This document shows, piece after piece, positions 12,843 to 25,605 of a stretch of DNA of 64,000 nt (position 1 is the first letter of the stretch; every line of letters starts with the position of its first letter). The DNA is taken from the NCBI GenBank assembly GCA_014773175.1, contig VXCM01001499.1, positions 1 to 64,000 on the forward strand, given 5' to 3'. A model generated the notes under the pieces. It ran no database searches, was not told the origin of the DNA, and saw only the letters and a program-made list of their open reading frames with translations. The stretch comes from Lucifuga dentata (Eukaryota > Chordata > Actinopteri > Ophidiiformes > Bythitidae). A program made the translations under genes and the position numbers.

Positions 12843-14820
12843 CCCAATAAAAGTACATTGTTGTGAAATTGCAGTTTAAGGCACTTAAACTTTGGCTTTA
12901 CTGCTCCTACAGAATGGCAGATTTTTGGCTGTCATAGACAAAAGTTAACTGCGAAAACTTATGAAACCTTTATTCACCAATCCAAAATGGTTGTCCTCAA
13001 TCGCAGTATGAGACACATCCAACAATGGCCTATTTAGTGTTCTTATGATATCTATGACAAAATTCTGTCAGAGTCAGAAATTTGACTGCTGCTATGACCC
13101 AAATCTATAAACAAGTGCAAGACAAGTATGATGTGTTTGTGCTTATTGCAGTGCAAAGACTCACCAAGCATTTATTTCACAATCTGCCATACCTCAAACT
13201 TGATATCACACAGCCTGACATGGATTACAACTGTTTTTATAATACCCATCTCACAAAATGTGACAAGCATTGAAATGAAAGATTGCTGTTATCTGACAAT
13301 TTGCAGGAGGCATTTGTGGTGATGGCTCCTGGCATGTATAAAATACATGATGACAAATTCAATTTGGTATGTGGGTAGACAGAGGGATCACATATACTCT
13401 ACCCCAAATTTCACAAAAACACAGTCTCTTCTGTCCAATCAACTATGGATGTGGAGCATTTTTCCTCTTCACATGTACAGAAGATATGAACCCTCATATC
13501 ATCTGTGTCCAGTACAAGCATGCCAAAGTCTTACCAACTTATCTCGCAGTGTGATATGTGTCAGCTTAAAGCGACATCAGTAGTTGTGGTTAATTTTTTT
13601 ACACTCCACTCCCACATAATCTCACCAAGTCCACATGAACTTTACCTGACTGTCTACTGGAAATTATAATCTTATGGCCCGCATCACCATAAATTAAAAA
13701 TAAGCTATAACTATAAATAAGCTATAGTCATCATTGATACTGATGACTAATTAAATTAAATTATAAAGAAAAAACTTCATCCACCGCCTTCCCCTTTGTA
13801 ACATTTAATTACTGTGGTGATGCAAATCAAGTCAAGTGAAACGAGTTGAGCGGGTGCCAGTGATACTGAACAGTGGCCACATAAAGTGTAGAGCAGATAC
13901 AGAGTATTAATCTAGTATTAATTACCCAGCAATTTTGTCACTCCATCTTTACAGTAGAGGTCATCTGAAACTGTTCTGGTCTTTGACAGGAATCCTCACA
14001 GGTGTGTAAAAACCACACTTTATGATTTTTTTTCACTACAACGTTACCTTTGTTTCATGTTTTTAAAGAAGACACTCACAGAGCTTGACTGCATTGTCGT
14101 TATATTAATATTATGAGTGCAGAATTGCCTCAGACTGTCTCTGCTGGGAAAAATTTTGATCTGGTACATTAAAGCATAACCACAGTGCAGCTATGTTTCC
14201 TGTTTCTGGAGGAAGTATTTTATTGCAGGTTATCTCCAGGTTAATTACTCATTGAGCTCATTCAGATGCAGTTGAGTGTATGACTGATGTGCAGCCTGGA
14301 TATGTGCATGCCGCATGTGTGCCTGTGTGTGACTGTTGGAAGTGTCATGAAGCAAAATCTCATGTGATTCTGCACCATGACCACATGATTGTTATTAATA
14401 TCATTTTCATTTAACCAATTTATGACAGATAATTTTTTTTTAAAAACTGCATATGTTTAGGGTTTCACTTTGAATTTTGTTGATTTCTTCTACCACTACT
14501 ATAGTCACCTCAAGTCCATATGTGATCTCACAGGAATATAACTTGCTATGTGGTGGGTTTTTTTTGTTTTTTTTTTTAAGTTTTCAATTATTTTTTTAAG
14601 TTTTCAATTATTTTTGAAGCATTTTGCCTTCATCTGATAGATGACAGCAGAAAACACTGGGATAGAGAGAAGATAACATTAAAGATATTTGTTTATTTGA
14701 CTCAGCTTTTCAGGATATTTTTTTCTGGTAAGTTTAAACACTGATCTGAGTGACAGATTGAAGCCTCTGGAATCAATATTACAGGAGCAAAGAAGCCAAC
14801 TGACCCTATTGATCCCTGAC
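12843..14820. other. Intronic stretch without recognised features
   Basis: AT-rich unique-looking sequence. The only structure I see is a short tandem duplication of aagttttcaattattttt near 14578-14614. Short reading frames here have no recognisable protein. Confidence 0.6.
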
Positions 14821-14823
14821 CTC

Positions 14824-15160
14824 TGTATTTCTTCTTCTTCTTCTTCTTCTTTTCCTTTCGGCTTTCCCTTCAGGGGTCACCACAGCGAATGAATCTGCCT
14901 CCATCTAACCCTATCCTCTGCCTCCTCTTCTCTCACACCAACTAACTTCATGTCCTCTTTCACTACATCCATAAATCTCCTCTTTGGTCTTCCTCTAGGC
15001 CTCCTGCCTGGCAGTTCCAACCTCAGCATCCTTCTACCGATATGTTCACTATCCCTCCTCTGTACATGTCCAAACCATCTCAGTCTGGCCTCTCTGACTT
15101 TATCTCCAAAACATCTAACATGCGCTGTCCCTCTGATGTACTCGTTCCTGAACCTCTGTA
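14824..15160 (-). mobile_element. Non-LTR retrotransposon 3' fragment (reverse transcriptase C-terminal region)
   Basis: Read on the minus strand it encodes EYIRGTAHVRCFGDKVREA, then RLRWFGHVQRRDSEHIGRR, a PGRRPRGRPKRR segment, and ends near RVRWRQ. A 3' sequence matching the window start and an (AAG)n tail follow (CTT run at 14829-14850 on the plus strand). RLRWFGHV...GRRPRGRPKRR is the usual C-terminus of abundant fish LINE proteins. A small change just before the stop breaks the normal RCGDP ending into IHSLW. It is 5'-truncated and not active. The clade is uncertain. Confidence 0.88.
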
Positions 15161-15179
15161 TTTCTTATTAATTTTTTTA

Positions 15180-17395
15180 AATTTTTTTCTTATTAATTTT
15201 TTCTAATGCATGTCAAGCTGTATGAATTAAAACAAAATCAGCATTAAAATAGCTAACCACTGCAAACAGAAGTGAAAAATGTACTGCTAATAAAATATGC
15301 ATCTCTTTAGATGTATGAAAATGTTTGATAAAACCCCTAATAACCTTTTTAGTAAAAGAATACTTATGGATATGAGGCATAAAATACCCAATGGCCGAAT
15401 GCAGAGCACTCTTTCTGAGCATGTGTGAAGAGGAAAGGTTGTTTAGGAATATTTTAAATATTTTTTTTTCTCAAAACAACACCGAATAGGAAATTTAATT
15501 AATATATACAGCAGCATACAAGAGTTTGCTTAGCATCTGTGTAATGAACAGTTCATTGGGAATTTTAATTTAATTTAAAGCAGCTCATTCACAATGATGA
15601 CAGATTCTGCATCTGAGGCAGAGGTTGATGTTCCCTTATTTAATCACTCAGAGCAGCAATAAAACACAATGAACTTCATCGGTGTGAATGCAGTCAGACT
15701 CTGAGAGAATGAAGATGTGGTGAATGTCTCAGTAATTAGTTCTGTAATGTATGGATGAAAAGATCAGACATAATTATATTCAGGTGTGCTCACATGTTCA
15801 TACAAATGTCAGGTTTACTGCTATGTAATTAAAACCGTGAATTACGTTCCGATGCAGCTGGTCTGCAGTAAAGTTTTATGTTCACTGACAATATTACAAG
15901 TTACAACACACAAAGTAACAAGATATTCATATAGCAGAGACACTGGCAGAGTCAGATTAACTCTTTTATTTTAAAAAAGAAAACAAGGATTAAGATTAAA
16001 TACCATTTGAAAAATCTCTTGTTTGTCTTAGTGGCTTAAAAAACACAATTTTGCAAAAAGAAAATGATAATACATGAGACATTTACTTTTAGTTTAGTTT
16101 ATGAGATTGCCTACTTACGGTACCGACACTGAAACTGCATTTTTGGATACATAATAGTTTCAAAGCATGTCTGTCACCACTAGAAACTTGAATTTCAATA
16201 ATCCAACCTGAATTTAATCAAGACCATGATCTTTCCTGAATGTTAATCAGGTGGTATAGCTGCTGAAACTGAGTCACTTGCTGACATCAAAGGAATAGTC
16301 CATTGAAATCCATGGGTAGCTAACATTTTGCAAATATGATTCAATATTGATATTCTTCTTGAGACATTGAATAATTGAAATATAGCATAGTATAATCCAG
16401 GAGGCATTATATTTCATCTATGATATATTTTGCGGATATAAAATATTTGCATATGAATGGTAACACACAGGCGTTAAGGTTTGGAATCTGCAGTAAGTCA
16501 ACAGAAATCTCCAGTTACAGCTTGTTAAATGTTAAAATGAGTTTAAACATGCAGACATTTCATTTGCTTTGAACTGTTAAACCATTTCAATGTCCATTCC
16601 ATGAGTCATTTTAATTAGCACTGCAAACACCCGAATGAGATTAACAATAACAGCTGATTTGTGGGAGCAGAACACACTTGTTCTTTTTGAATATCAGTTA
16701 CAGGGCTGAGCCAAAAGCAGAGAGAAGGGAGGGTGAGAACAATTATGTTTACATGAAAGATTGTAGCTGCACACGGAAACTGCCACCACATACCTCCCTA
16801 ATTTGTACTGGCAGAGGCATAATTAGAGAGGAGCCTACAGGCTGTTTCATTACCTCTTCCTTTGGAGTGATCACCTCCAATTTTTTCCCCTTTTCACTCC
16901 TTTTTATTGCCATGCTCCCCAACCTGCTTCTTCTTGGGTGGCAAAGGGCACAAATGGAATCTCATCTCAGATGCTACCAAGATTACTAAGAAACTTAACG
17001 TTATTGATAAAAATGTAATGATAAACATTAAGACATTGTTTCACAAAACATGTGGTGGCAGCTTATGTTTCTGATGCACATGCGTCTTTGGTGCCTTTTG
17101 ATGCCTTGCAAATGTGATATCTGTCATGATACAATATCTGAGAAATGACATCTGATATCAGGACTTGCATTTATACCTCAGATTAAAAAGCATTCTCATT
17201 ATCTGGATTCTGTCTGCATTGTGATTGGCTCTCAGAAGGCAGGTCATCACATTATGAAACCCATGTTTCCTCATTGTAACTAGTTAATAATTTTGTTTTT
17301 TGTTTTTTGTTTTTGCGTGGGCTGTCGTGTCATTTTCCAAGTGCAAGGAACCCATTTACGAGAAGTTGTAAGTCCTGATTCAAAATAACTGTATA
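15180..17395. other. Intronic stretch without recognised features
   Basis: AT-rich sequence with short T runs. No conserved exon, RNA gene or named repeat recognised. Confidence 0.55.
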
Positions 17396-18055
17396 TTAAA
17401 GAACCATACCGACGATTGTGCATGTTTGAGCCTAATATATTCTATTTTCATGCACGTAACGTTACTGACAATCATTTCCCAAAGCATACTACTGGAACGG
17501 TGAATTNTTTCATGCACGTAACGTTACTGACAATCATTTCCCAAAGCATACTACTGGAACGGTGAATTAAAAACAAATAAAAATTCCTATACTTTCCAGA
17601 CCGCCATTGGTTTCAGTTCATTCTGGTACACCACTAAAATCAACTTGTTGATACTTGAAATATTCTTAGGATGGGTAATCCTCAACGTGAGCAAGACATT
17701 TTTTATTCAGGGTTTTTTCAAAGTAATTTGAGCATTTAAGCACAATAACAAGCATAGAGTTATCTGACAATGCACCAGGGAATATAGTCCCAAAAGAAGA
17801 CCTGCGTTTATCGAAGAATTTACATGACCATTTCTTCATAAGGCTGCATAATTACTTGCAGGCAAAACATCGATTTTTAAGGTGGTTGTATCACTTGAAT
17901 ATTTGCTTTTGAAAGATTAAGAGATTTTGCAAAATATCAGGAAAGCTAAAATACAGTTTTATCCTTTGGAAAATGGTTGTCAGTAATGTAACATGTATGA
18001 AAATTGAATACAGTATATTAGGCTCAAACATGCGATTGCCAGTATGGTCCTTTAA
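17396..18055 (-). mobile_element. TTAA-flanked inverted-repeat MITE, copy 6
   Basis: The termini are TTAAAGAACCATACCGACGA on the left and gcgattgccagtatggtcctttaa on the right. The body is in the minus orientation (tactactggaacggtgaatt, then tttccagaccgccattggtt). A 61-base segment (17446-17506) is repeated at 17508-17568 around N at 17507, which inflates the apparent length. Without it the copy is about 600 bp. Confidence 0.92.
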
Positions 18056-18119
18056 TGAGAGGCAGGGTGACATTTTCAACTTGTAGGTGTTGAAAATGTC
18101 ACCAACAGAAATTTTACAA

Positions 18120-18260
18120 TCTCATGACTGTGGATTTTATCTGACATTCATGAGATAACATCCATTTACACCTGGCTAGTTGTGACAAGATCCAATCACA
18201 ATTCAAGAACTGAGGCCTGACAAGTTGGATTGCATCACAACCACAGCCTGCATGTTCTGT
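18120..18260. repeat. Weak inverted repeat, MITE-like
   Basis: gttgtgacaagatccaatc near 18180 is roughly complementary to ttggattgcatcacaacc near 18225, beside catttacacctgg, a motif frequent in teleost MITE ends. It is too eroded to assign. Confidence 0.35.
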
Positions 18261-19538
18261 CCCCATTCACGTGTTGTATTTATGTGTTTCTTTACTGGGG
18301 TAATGTATTAGAATACAGATCAGATTTTAATGCAAGGTGTGCATGGGGCCTTTTGCTCATCTAGTCCAAAGCATTAATATTCTCCTTGTTCTCAAAAAAC
18401 ATAAACAAGTAACTACCTTGAGTATTGCTCCACTGTGCCTTTTTGTTATCTGCATTTGTATCCCAAATTCCTCCTTTGCATGTAAATAATCAGGAAGGCA
18501 TCATTTGCATGCAAATTTGCATATGATATCACCTGACAATAATTGTTGATTAGACTGAAATACTGGCAGGATTGATTTCAAACCTTTAATGATTAATCAG
18601 CACTGACATATTGTGTTTGCCTCTTTTGTCTAGTGGCAGGTTTGTTACTCAACAGCCTCTCCCTAATCTAGCATGTTTGTATCGAGGGTCAGCAACCATT
18701 TTAATATCCCATCCAAGTTTTAAAAAATGTCACTGTAATGTCTTATGATGGATTCACTACAGTTCTGGGTGGAGCTACATGATGCAGTAATTCAAATGCA
18801 GCATCATGAACCTCTGTCCAGAACTGCAGTAGGAGAGAGAAGGAGAGAGACCGCACTCGGTCTCTATCATTATTCATATCACAACTAATGACTCCTAAAC
18901 TAGAACAAGCATAACTAAAGGTCATGCTGCTCACTGCTGTGTGATCCTTGTCTCTGCTTGCTGCTGAGCTGCTATATCTCCAGCTTATAGGTGGAAACGT
19001 TTAACTGCAGGTATGCATCTGAGTGCCAGTTCAAGTAATCATTTCATGCATGCAAACTGCCAATCCCTTCTCAAGAAAAGACAGCACAAAGCACACACAG
19101 TTCAGCCACCTTCCCACATAAATCCAAACCTGCTTATCCAAAACTAGACGTCAAGACTTTTCCTGTTATCTCCCATTATGTTGCTTTTACTCAAAAGATT
19201 GCTGGATTAACTCACAGGTCACACAGTTGACAGGGTACACTGCAAGCATATGTGGGGTGTATCCATAACGACAAACTGACCTGAGGGCAAAGGTCATCAG
19301 GTAGCAAACTTTGGAATTTGCTTGTGCAGATGGGGAACAGGAGGATAGTTCATCAGGTAGATGAAAGAATGAGGAGCCAGAAAGAGGAAGAAGATGGGTG
19401 GATTATTAGGAGAAGAAAGAGACAAAGAAAGGAAGTAAGGATCCATGTGAATAAAGTGAGCAGAGGAAGGGAAAGAAATGGAAAAAGTAGAAAAAAGGAA
19501 GTGGAGAGAACAAGAGAATAAAAGGAAAATTTAAGCTA

Positions 19539-19737
19539 GGGCAAAGATAGAAAATGAATTATATATAAATATATTTATATATAAAATATATAAATATATG
19601 AATGAATTATATATAAATATATTCATATATAAAATATATATATTTATATACAATTCATTTTCTGAATTATATATAAATATATTTATATATAAAATATATA
19701 AATATATTTATATATAATTAATTTTCTATCTTTGCCC
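19539..19737. repeat. 199-bp AT-rich palindrome (foldback)
   Basis: GGGCAAAGATAGAAAAT (19539-19555) is perfectly complementary to attttctatctttgccc (19721-19737). Between them is almost pure A/T sequence in which gaattatatataaatatat recurs three times (about 19557, 19613, 19673). The arms stay complementary well into the A/T core. It could fold into a long hairpin or cruciform. Whether it is a small foldback transposon or a local expansion is unclear. Confidence 0.88.
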
Positions 19738-21025
19738 ATATTTCACATGGAGGTCAGAGGTCAGCTACAGATCAGCAGTGCATGGAGATAATAGGCAGCC
19801 TGTGGGTGCTTTCTAGTTCCATTAATTGTCTTCCGTTTCCCTCACTTGCAACTTTCCTTGCATATTAGTTCCTCTTAAGACATAAGGAAGTGGTGCAAGG
19901 AAAACGCCTTGCCAAAAGACGTGTTTAGTGAAATGAGAGTGAAACATTCTTTCCACTCAAGCATCATCTGAAAATATGTAAAACAATTTTAATTTCAACA
20001 ACAGAGTGAATATTACCATGCAAAGGGAGCACAAAACCTGATTCTCCTAGAGGAGTTATCTCCTCCTACAAAGCCCTCATGCTGGCGCCAGCTTGTTGTA
20101 CAAATACTACTGTATAATCACTTCTACTTGTATATGAATTGTGAAAGTGCTGGTTTTCTTGTGTCAGATCAATACATTCAGCTGATATTTCATTAAAAAT
20201 AAGCTAACTAAGCTGCAAAATGGACATGATGCACTTTGTATATAACATGTATTTACGATATACTAGATCAATGTACACCGTTATCCAAGGAAATACTTAA
20301 ATTTATACAAATGATATTCTACCCTGCCAATAGTTCAACATTGTAGAAAAGCCAGGATATCTGCAAATTTTAGCAATAAAATTCAGCTGAATATCATAAC
20401 AAAACAACAGCTACAACAGCAAATGAGTCTTAGCTTTTGCATATTGTTGAACCTCCAGTATTCATCTCTCTTTTCAAACCGATTGCAGGACTGTATGTCC
20501 TTGAAATGGAAGAGGATGTGGGAGGAGAGCAGATGTGCTTCAGCATTTTAATCACCATGATGTACGGACATTCATACAGTCATACATACAACTGCAAGCA
20601 GAGATCTCGACATCATGAGCGCCTGAGTGAGAAGGATCCCTCCTCTCTTCTCCTCTCACATTAAAGCAAAGCCGTGAGACAAGCAGCATATTTGACAAAA
20701 CCTATTCACAGGCTGATCTTTAAATGGATTTTTGGTGAGAAAATGATAATTTGATTATATGGTTATATGATTTTGCATGATGCAAATCTGGAATGATTAT
20801 TTGAAATCTGTCAATTGTTCACGCGCACATGGGGAAACACGTTGATAAACATGTTTCCCGACATCTTTAAGCGTTTGCCTTGAAAGAGGAGTTACTCTCG
20901 TATTTCCTTATTTATTTTATAAAAACATACCATCACGGAAAAATCAAGACCTGTTGCAGTGTGGTGGTAAGTTTCAGAGGTATGAAATCTGGGCAGCTTT
21001 TTAAACTATATTTGCCTCACTTGTG

Positions 21026-21589
21026 TTAAAGGACCATACTGTCCATTTTGCATGTTTGAGCCTAATATATTCAATTTTCATACATGTTACATTACTGACA
21101 ATCATTTCCTTAAAGATAAAACCATATTTCAGCTTTCCTGATATTTTGCAAAATCTCTTAATCTTTCAAAATTAAATATACAAGCGATACACCCGATGAA
21201 AATCGATGGTAATAGTTATGCAGCCTTATGAAGTCACAGTCCTAAATTTTTCGATAAACGCAGGTCTTCTTTTGGGACTATATTCCTTGGTGGAGACATA
21301 CTGTACATTCACTCTGGGCTTTTTATTACACTTAAATGCTTAAAAAAAAAAAAAAAACCATGAATATCCTGTTGTTTGCGATGATGGATTACCTATCCCA
21401 AGAACAAATTGATTTTAATAGCATACCAGAATGAACTGAAACCAATGGCAGTCTGGAAGGTAGGGAAAATTTTTTTTAATTCACCATTCCAGTAGCATGC
21501 TGTGGGAAATGAATGTCAGTAACCTTACGTGTATGAAAATTGAATATATTAGGCTCAAACATGCTGGTATCGCCGGTATGGTCCTTTAA
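21026..21589 (+). mobile_element. TTAA-flanked inverted-repeat MITE, copy 7 (best preserved)
   Basis: Both termini are intact: TTAAAGGACCATACTGTCCA on the left and atcgccggtatggtcctttaa on the right. The terminal inverted repeat extends about 85 bp, through gcatgtttgagcctaatata and tgaaaattgaatatattagg in complement, before the halves diverge. The body is in the plus orientation. There is no reading frame of note. TTAA at both ends fits a TTAA target duplication, as in piggyBac or Kolobok-type elements. An autonomous partner is not visible here. Confidence 0.94.
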
Positions 21590-22160
21590 TGATCAATAAA
21601 TTTGATAGATAAGCCCACTCAGTTGATCAGTCAGTGTATTTAAATGGTGAATTTTGATCTGATCTAGCACATATCCTCGTAGCTCTGCGTCTCTTCCCAA
21701 AGCCTCATTCTCTGCATTCTGTCACACGTGACATACTGTACAGTACATACACCACACATATATCGGACTCCCTGTGTGTGGATTAGTGTCAATCTCTTAA
21801 AATGCGGCACTCTAAAGCAGAGAATTTAGATTTCCTTTGCCAGTTCAACGTCAATTTTAGTTTGACACCAGATGAAGCGGTAGAAAAGCTGTTCAAAGCT
21901 GCTTTTTAAATATGAAGCATCTCATTTACATGTCGATCTTCACTGGCTTTTACCTGACAACAATGTGCTGATTAATGTAAGGAAAGTCTTATGAATGAGC
22001 TTCAATTATCATGCTACGTAATTAGCATGATGCCATGTAGTTACCTCGTTTTCTTATTAATTCCACCAATTGTGTTTTATTGTTATTTATGGTGTATTAT
22101 AGTCTGGATTATGCATTCAATGTCACCGAAGTTGTAAATCTTGACGTTGATGCACATACA

Positions 22161-22290
22161 CAATTAGATCCTGAACTGCCCTTTAACGTTGACATGAACT
22201 TGTATCACACGAATTTACCCGCCAACATATCTGGTTTGACACATCCACCAAGTACGAGGCTAGTGAGCAAGTGTCAGCATCCACACAGCT
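22161..22290. repeat. Diverged interspersed repeat, copy A
   Basis: caattagatcctgaactgcc, then cgaatttacccgcc and aggctagtgagcaagtg, occur in the same order as related segments at about 44506-44640. The two are diverged copies of one dispersed sequence. The family is not recognised. Confidence 0.5.
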
Positions 22291-22534
22291 GGCCACTTAT
22301 AGCAGTGCAGGTTTTTCAGGGGGTGAACATTATTCACAATGCATTAAATAATGTAAAACAAACAGTAATACATTACAATGCAGCATTTCTGGAAAGAATA
22401 ATGTGACCACAGTAATGCACTCACAAAAATTTAATCTGTCAGTCATGTGCCTCTACTGGTGCTCAGGGTAACCTGTCGCTTTTAATATGCTCTAGTGCAC
22501 ATAGTATGTATACACAGACACAGACACAGACACA

Positions 22535-22537
22535 GAT

Positions 22538-22568
<31 letters not shown>

Positions 22569-22682
22569 CTGTATTCCCTCTGCTGTGACATGTTTATATT
22601 CATCTTCAAATTGCCCAGCTGTGTCCCTACTGCTCCACCAACATTATGAAGCACACACATGCACACAGAATTATTACACCAC

Positions 22683-22720
<38 letters not shown>
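22535..22720. repeat. (CA)n and (GA)n microsatellites
   Basis: (CA)n at 22535-22561 and (GA)n at 22688-22720. Confidence 0.9.
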
Positions 22721-22723
<3 letters not shown>

Positions 22724-22923
22724 GGATGGATGAGGAGGCAGATGGAGGATGAGTGGATGACAGTACAATTACATGAAAAACAGGTCTTATGTGGAGATTA
22801 AATATAAATTAAAGAAAAAGAAATTATGGTAGGATTTGAAAAAAAATTGCATCACCTCCAACAACATTCATTTCAAATGTCAGACTTTGAAGTACAACCC
22901 AGGCCAGTGTATTAAATTGTTAC

Positions 22924-23065
22924 AAAAAAAAAAAAAAAAAAAANAAAAAAAAAAAAAAAAAAAAAGAAAAAAAATAGTTGGATGTAGTGTCTATGACATC
23001 ATTCACGGGTTTTCGAAAGGACATTTAAAACCTGGATTTGGTTTTCATTATCACTGCCACCTTAC

Positions 23066-23101
<36 letters not shown>
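22924..23101. repeat. Poly-A with N, then (CA)n microsatellite
   Basis: A run of A broken by N at 22944 (22924-22973) and (CA)n at 23070-23101. Confidence 0.9.
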
Positions 23102-23105
<4 letters not shown>

Positions 23106-24290
23106 TTTGTACATAGAACACAGGGAGCTGTTCACATACTCACACACTGCACACAAGGGAGATGATCATCTTCTGCTCTGTGCATTATCGCACTAATCAC
23201 AACTAAGGCATTAAATGAACCTGAAAACATTCTCTTCAAATTACATTTCATATTCATAACATACAGTATGACATCCAAAAAAATTAAATTCCAGTCTTAT
23301 TATTTTTATCGTCCTATACTCATTTATTCTGGAAATAAAAGACAGACATGGCTTTTAGTTGTAGTGTCCTTAGCTTTTTTTCTCTGGAATTATTGAAAAA
23401 AATTTATCATACATCTCAGTAGAATCATTTGAAAAGCATGTAAGATACTCTCATGGCTTTAATAACTTATAAGCAGAACTCCTTGTTGTGGCAAAACGTG
23501 AAAATAAAGATTTCATAGTGTGTCTACTCATTACACATGGAATCTTCTTTGTATCTGCTTAAATTACAATTAAAATACTCAACAGGGAATTTGAAACAAT
23601 ATGGAAATGATTATTTCATGTAATGTGATGTTCCTCGTAATATTTGCAAACAGAAAACTGGGAATTTTCTCTTCCATTAATTACTACCAAGTTTTTTTTT
23701 GTTTTGTTTTGTTTTTTAGCAAGACACAGTGCCACTACCTGAAGTGTATGATTGTACTTGGCAACTCCTTGTGTATCATGAGAACAGGCAGGAAATTGGT
23801 GAACACAATGACTGGAAGTTTTAATTCCAGTTCTTCCAGGTGCAGCGAGAGAAAAATTCCCATTAATCTCTTTGCAACTTTATGTCAAAATTAATTTCAC
23901 TCCTTGTCAGTTTCATTCAGTACCATACCTGCTCTTCTTTACTTTCTGCTCTTGGATGATATTTAACCCACGCTGTGCTGGTAAAACTTGTGTGCTGCCA
24001 GAAGCTGCTGGCTCTCACACAGAGCAGTAATCTTCATGATGAACACTGTGTTTTAGCACAAGCTGGAAGCCTGCATCTCTCTGACAGTTATTCATAGATT
24101 CTCCCCTCTGGCCAAAATGCAGTAAGTCTGCCGCAAACATTTACATGGACAATAATGTACGCACATGTGTAATGCACGTGCTCGCTAGCATGAACATCTA
24201 CACACACCAAAGCTGACCCTATGATCATTCAAGTAAAATGGTAGTAAAATGTGGTTTCTGCAACTGTTCATAAAATACTCTCATCTATAT

Positions 24291-24410
24291 TTAAAGGACC
24301 ATGCCAGCGATCAAGCATGTTTGAGCCCAATATATACAATCTGCATATATTACTGACAACCAATTTCCAAAACATAAAAGAGTATTTTAGTTTTCCTGTT
24401 ATTTTTTCAA
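24291..24410 (+). mobile_element. TTAA-flanked inverted-repeat MITE, copy 8 (left end only)
   Basis: It starts TTAAAGGACCATGCCAGCGA and continues with catgtttgagcccaatata, attactgacaacc and ttttagttttcctgttattt, then is lost in a CA run. Its agcgatc and ctgcatatat variants match copy 9 and set these two apart as a subfamily. Confidence 0.78.
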
Positions 24411-24854
24411 ACACACACACATAAAGAGCATGAGGTGAAATAATTCAACTGGGGCTCCAGATGTTTGTCCAAAACTTTTTCCAAGGTTGGCAGACTGAAT
24501 GTTAGCTCCTGCAGAGATCAAAGTTGTGGCCTTCTTCTCATAAGATGCTTTCTATAATCTCTTAGCTACCTATCCTGATGACCGTTGCCATGGTTTTTAG
24601 TTTCAGGGCAGAGATGAAGTGTGAAGTTAATCAAAGCTTTATGGGAAATGGATTTGGGGGTTTAAGAGAAGGTCACCTGGCCATCATTTGAAGAGTGAAT
24701 TAGCTCCATTTGTGTGCATTTGACAATTTAATACATTGTGTAGAAACGTTGGAATGAGGTCACATAATTACATAAACTTAACTTTTGCAGCATAAAGTCT
24801 GATCATCCTTAAACTGACAGAAAGCTTTTTGTAGCATATTATTTTTTACATTAT

Positions 24855-25182
24855 AGCATCTGAGAGAAAGGCTTAAAGTAGAACCATTGCTCCTTCACAT
24901 TGAAAGAAGCCAGTTGAGGTGGCTCAGGCATCTGATTAGGATGCCTGCTGGACGCCTCCCTTTAGAGTTTTTCCATGCGTATCCAACTGGGAGGAGACCC
25001 CGGGGCAAACCCAGAACACACTGGAGGGATTACATATCCCATCTGGTCTGGGAATGCCTCAGAATCCCCCAGGAGGAGCTGGAGAGTGTGGCTGGGGAGA
25101 GGGAATCTGGGGTACCTTCTTTGGCCTGTTGCCACTAGAATCCAGTTCCGGATAAGCAGAAGAAAATGAATGGATGGATATA
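24855..25182 (+). mobile_element. L2-like (Maui/Rex1-type) LINE 3' fragment
   Basis: The plus strand encodes SQLRWLRHLIRMPAGRLPLE, then PTGRRPRGKPRTHWRDYI and IPQEELESVAGERE. This is the C-terminal end of a very common teleost reverse-transcriptase polyprotein (usually RWFGHLIRMP.GRLP...GRRPRGRPRTRWRDYIS). A short 3' region ending ggataagcagaagaaaatga and ATGG repeats follows. The 5' part, including the polymerase core, is missing. It is a dead 5'-truncated insertion. Confidence 0.9.
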
Positions 25183-25261
25183 GCAAAAGGAGTCAGGCTG
25201 ATTCATACTGGTCATTGTTCAACTTATAGTGATCACCTGTATTGTGCTTTTTATTGCCCAG

Positions 25262-25605
25262 CTTTACCTGTCGATAAGCAGGATATCTTGAAAAGTTATG
25301 GACAGATTTAAATGTAATTTTTGGGGCAGATAAGTAATGTTGAGAGGAAGAAGCGATTACATTTTGGAGGTGATCAGAATAATATTCTGGATTCAGGATC
25401 CATGTAGCCTATCAAATAAATGATAATGGGTCAGTTTTAATTACATTTAGGATGGTGGCTCATTTTTTAACAAAAATAAGATCTGCTTATTTTGGTGGTG
25501 ATCCAGATCATATTATGGAGGGATTTTTTTTTTTTTTTTTTTTTTTAAATTGGGGATTTCGTTGCATGGCCTTGGCAGAGGTATATGCTCTCTGAGGTCC
25601 TTTTT
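25262..25605 (+). repeat. Common teleost interspersed repeat (family not named)
   Basis: Landmarks are aaaagttatggacagattta, ggtggtgatccagatca, and ccttggcagaggtatatgct ending in ctctgaggtcc. This order is typical of an abundant fish repeat. A reverse-oriented relative is at 56735-56880. A T run at 25527-25546 has expanded inside. I cannot assign the Repbase name from memory. Confidence 0.6.
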
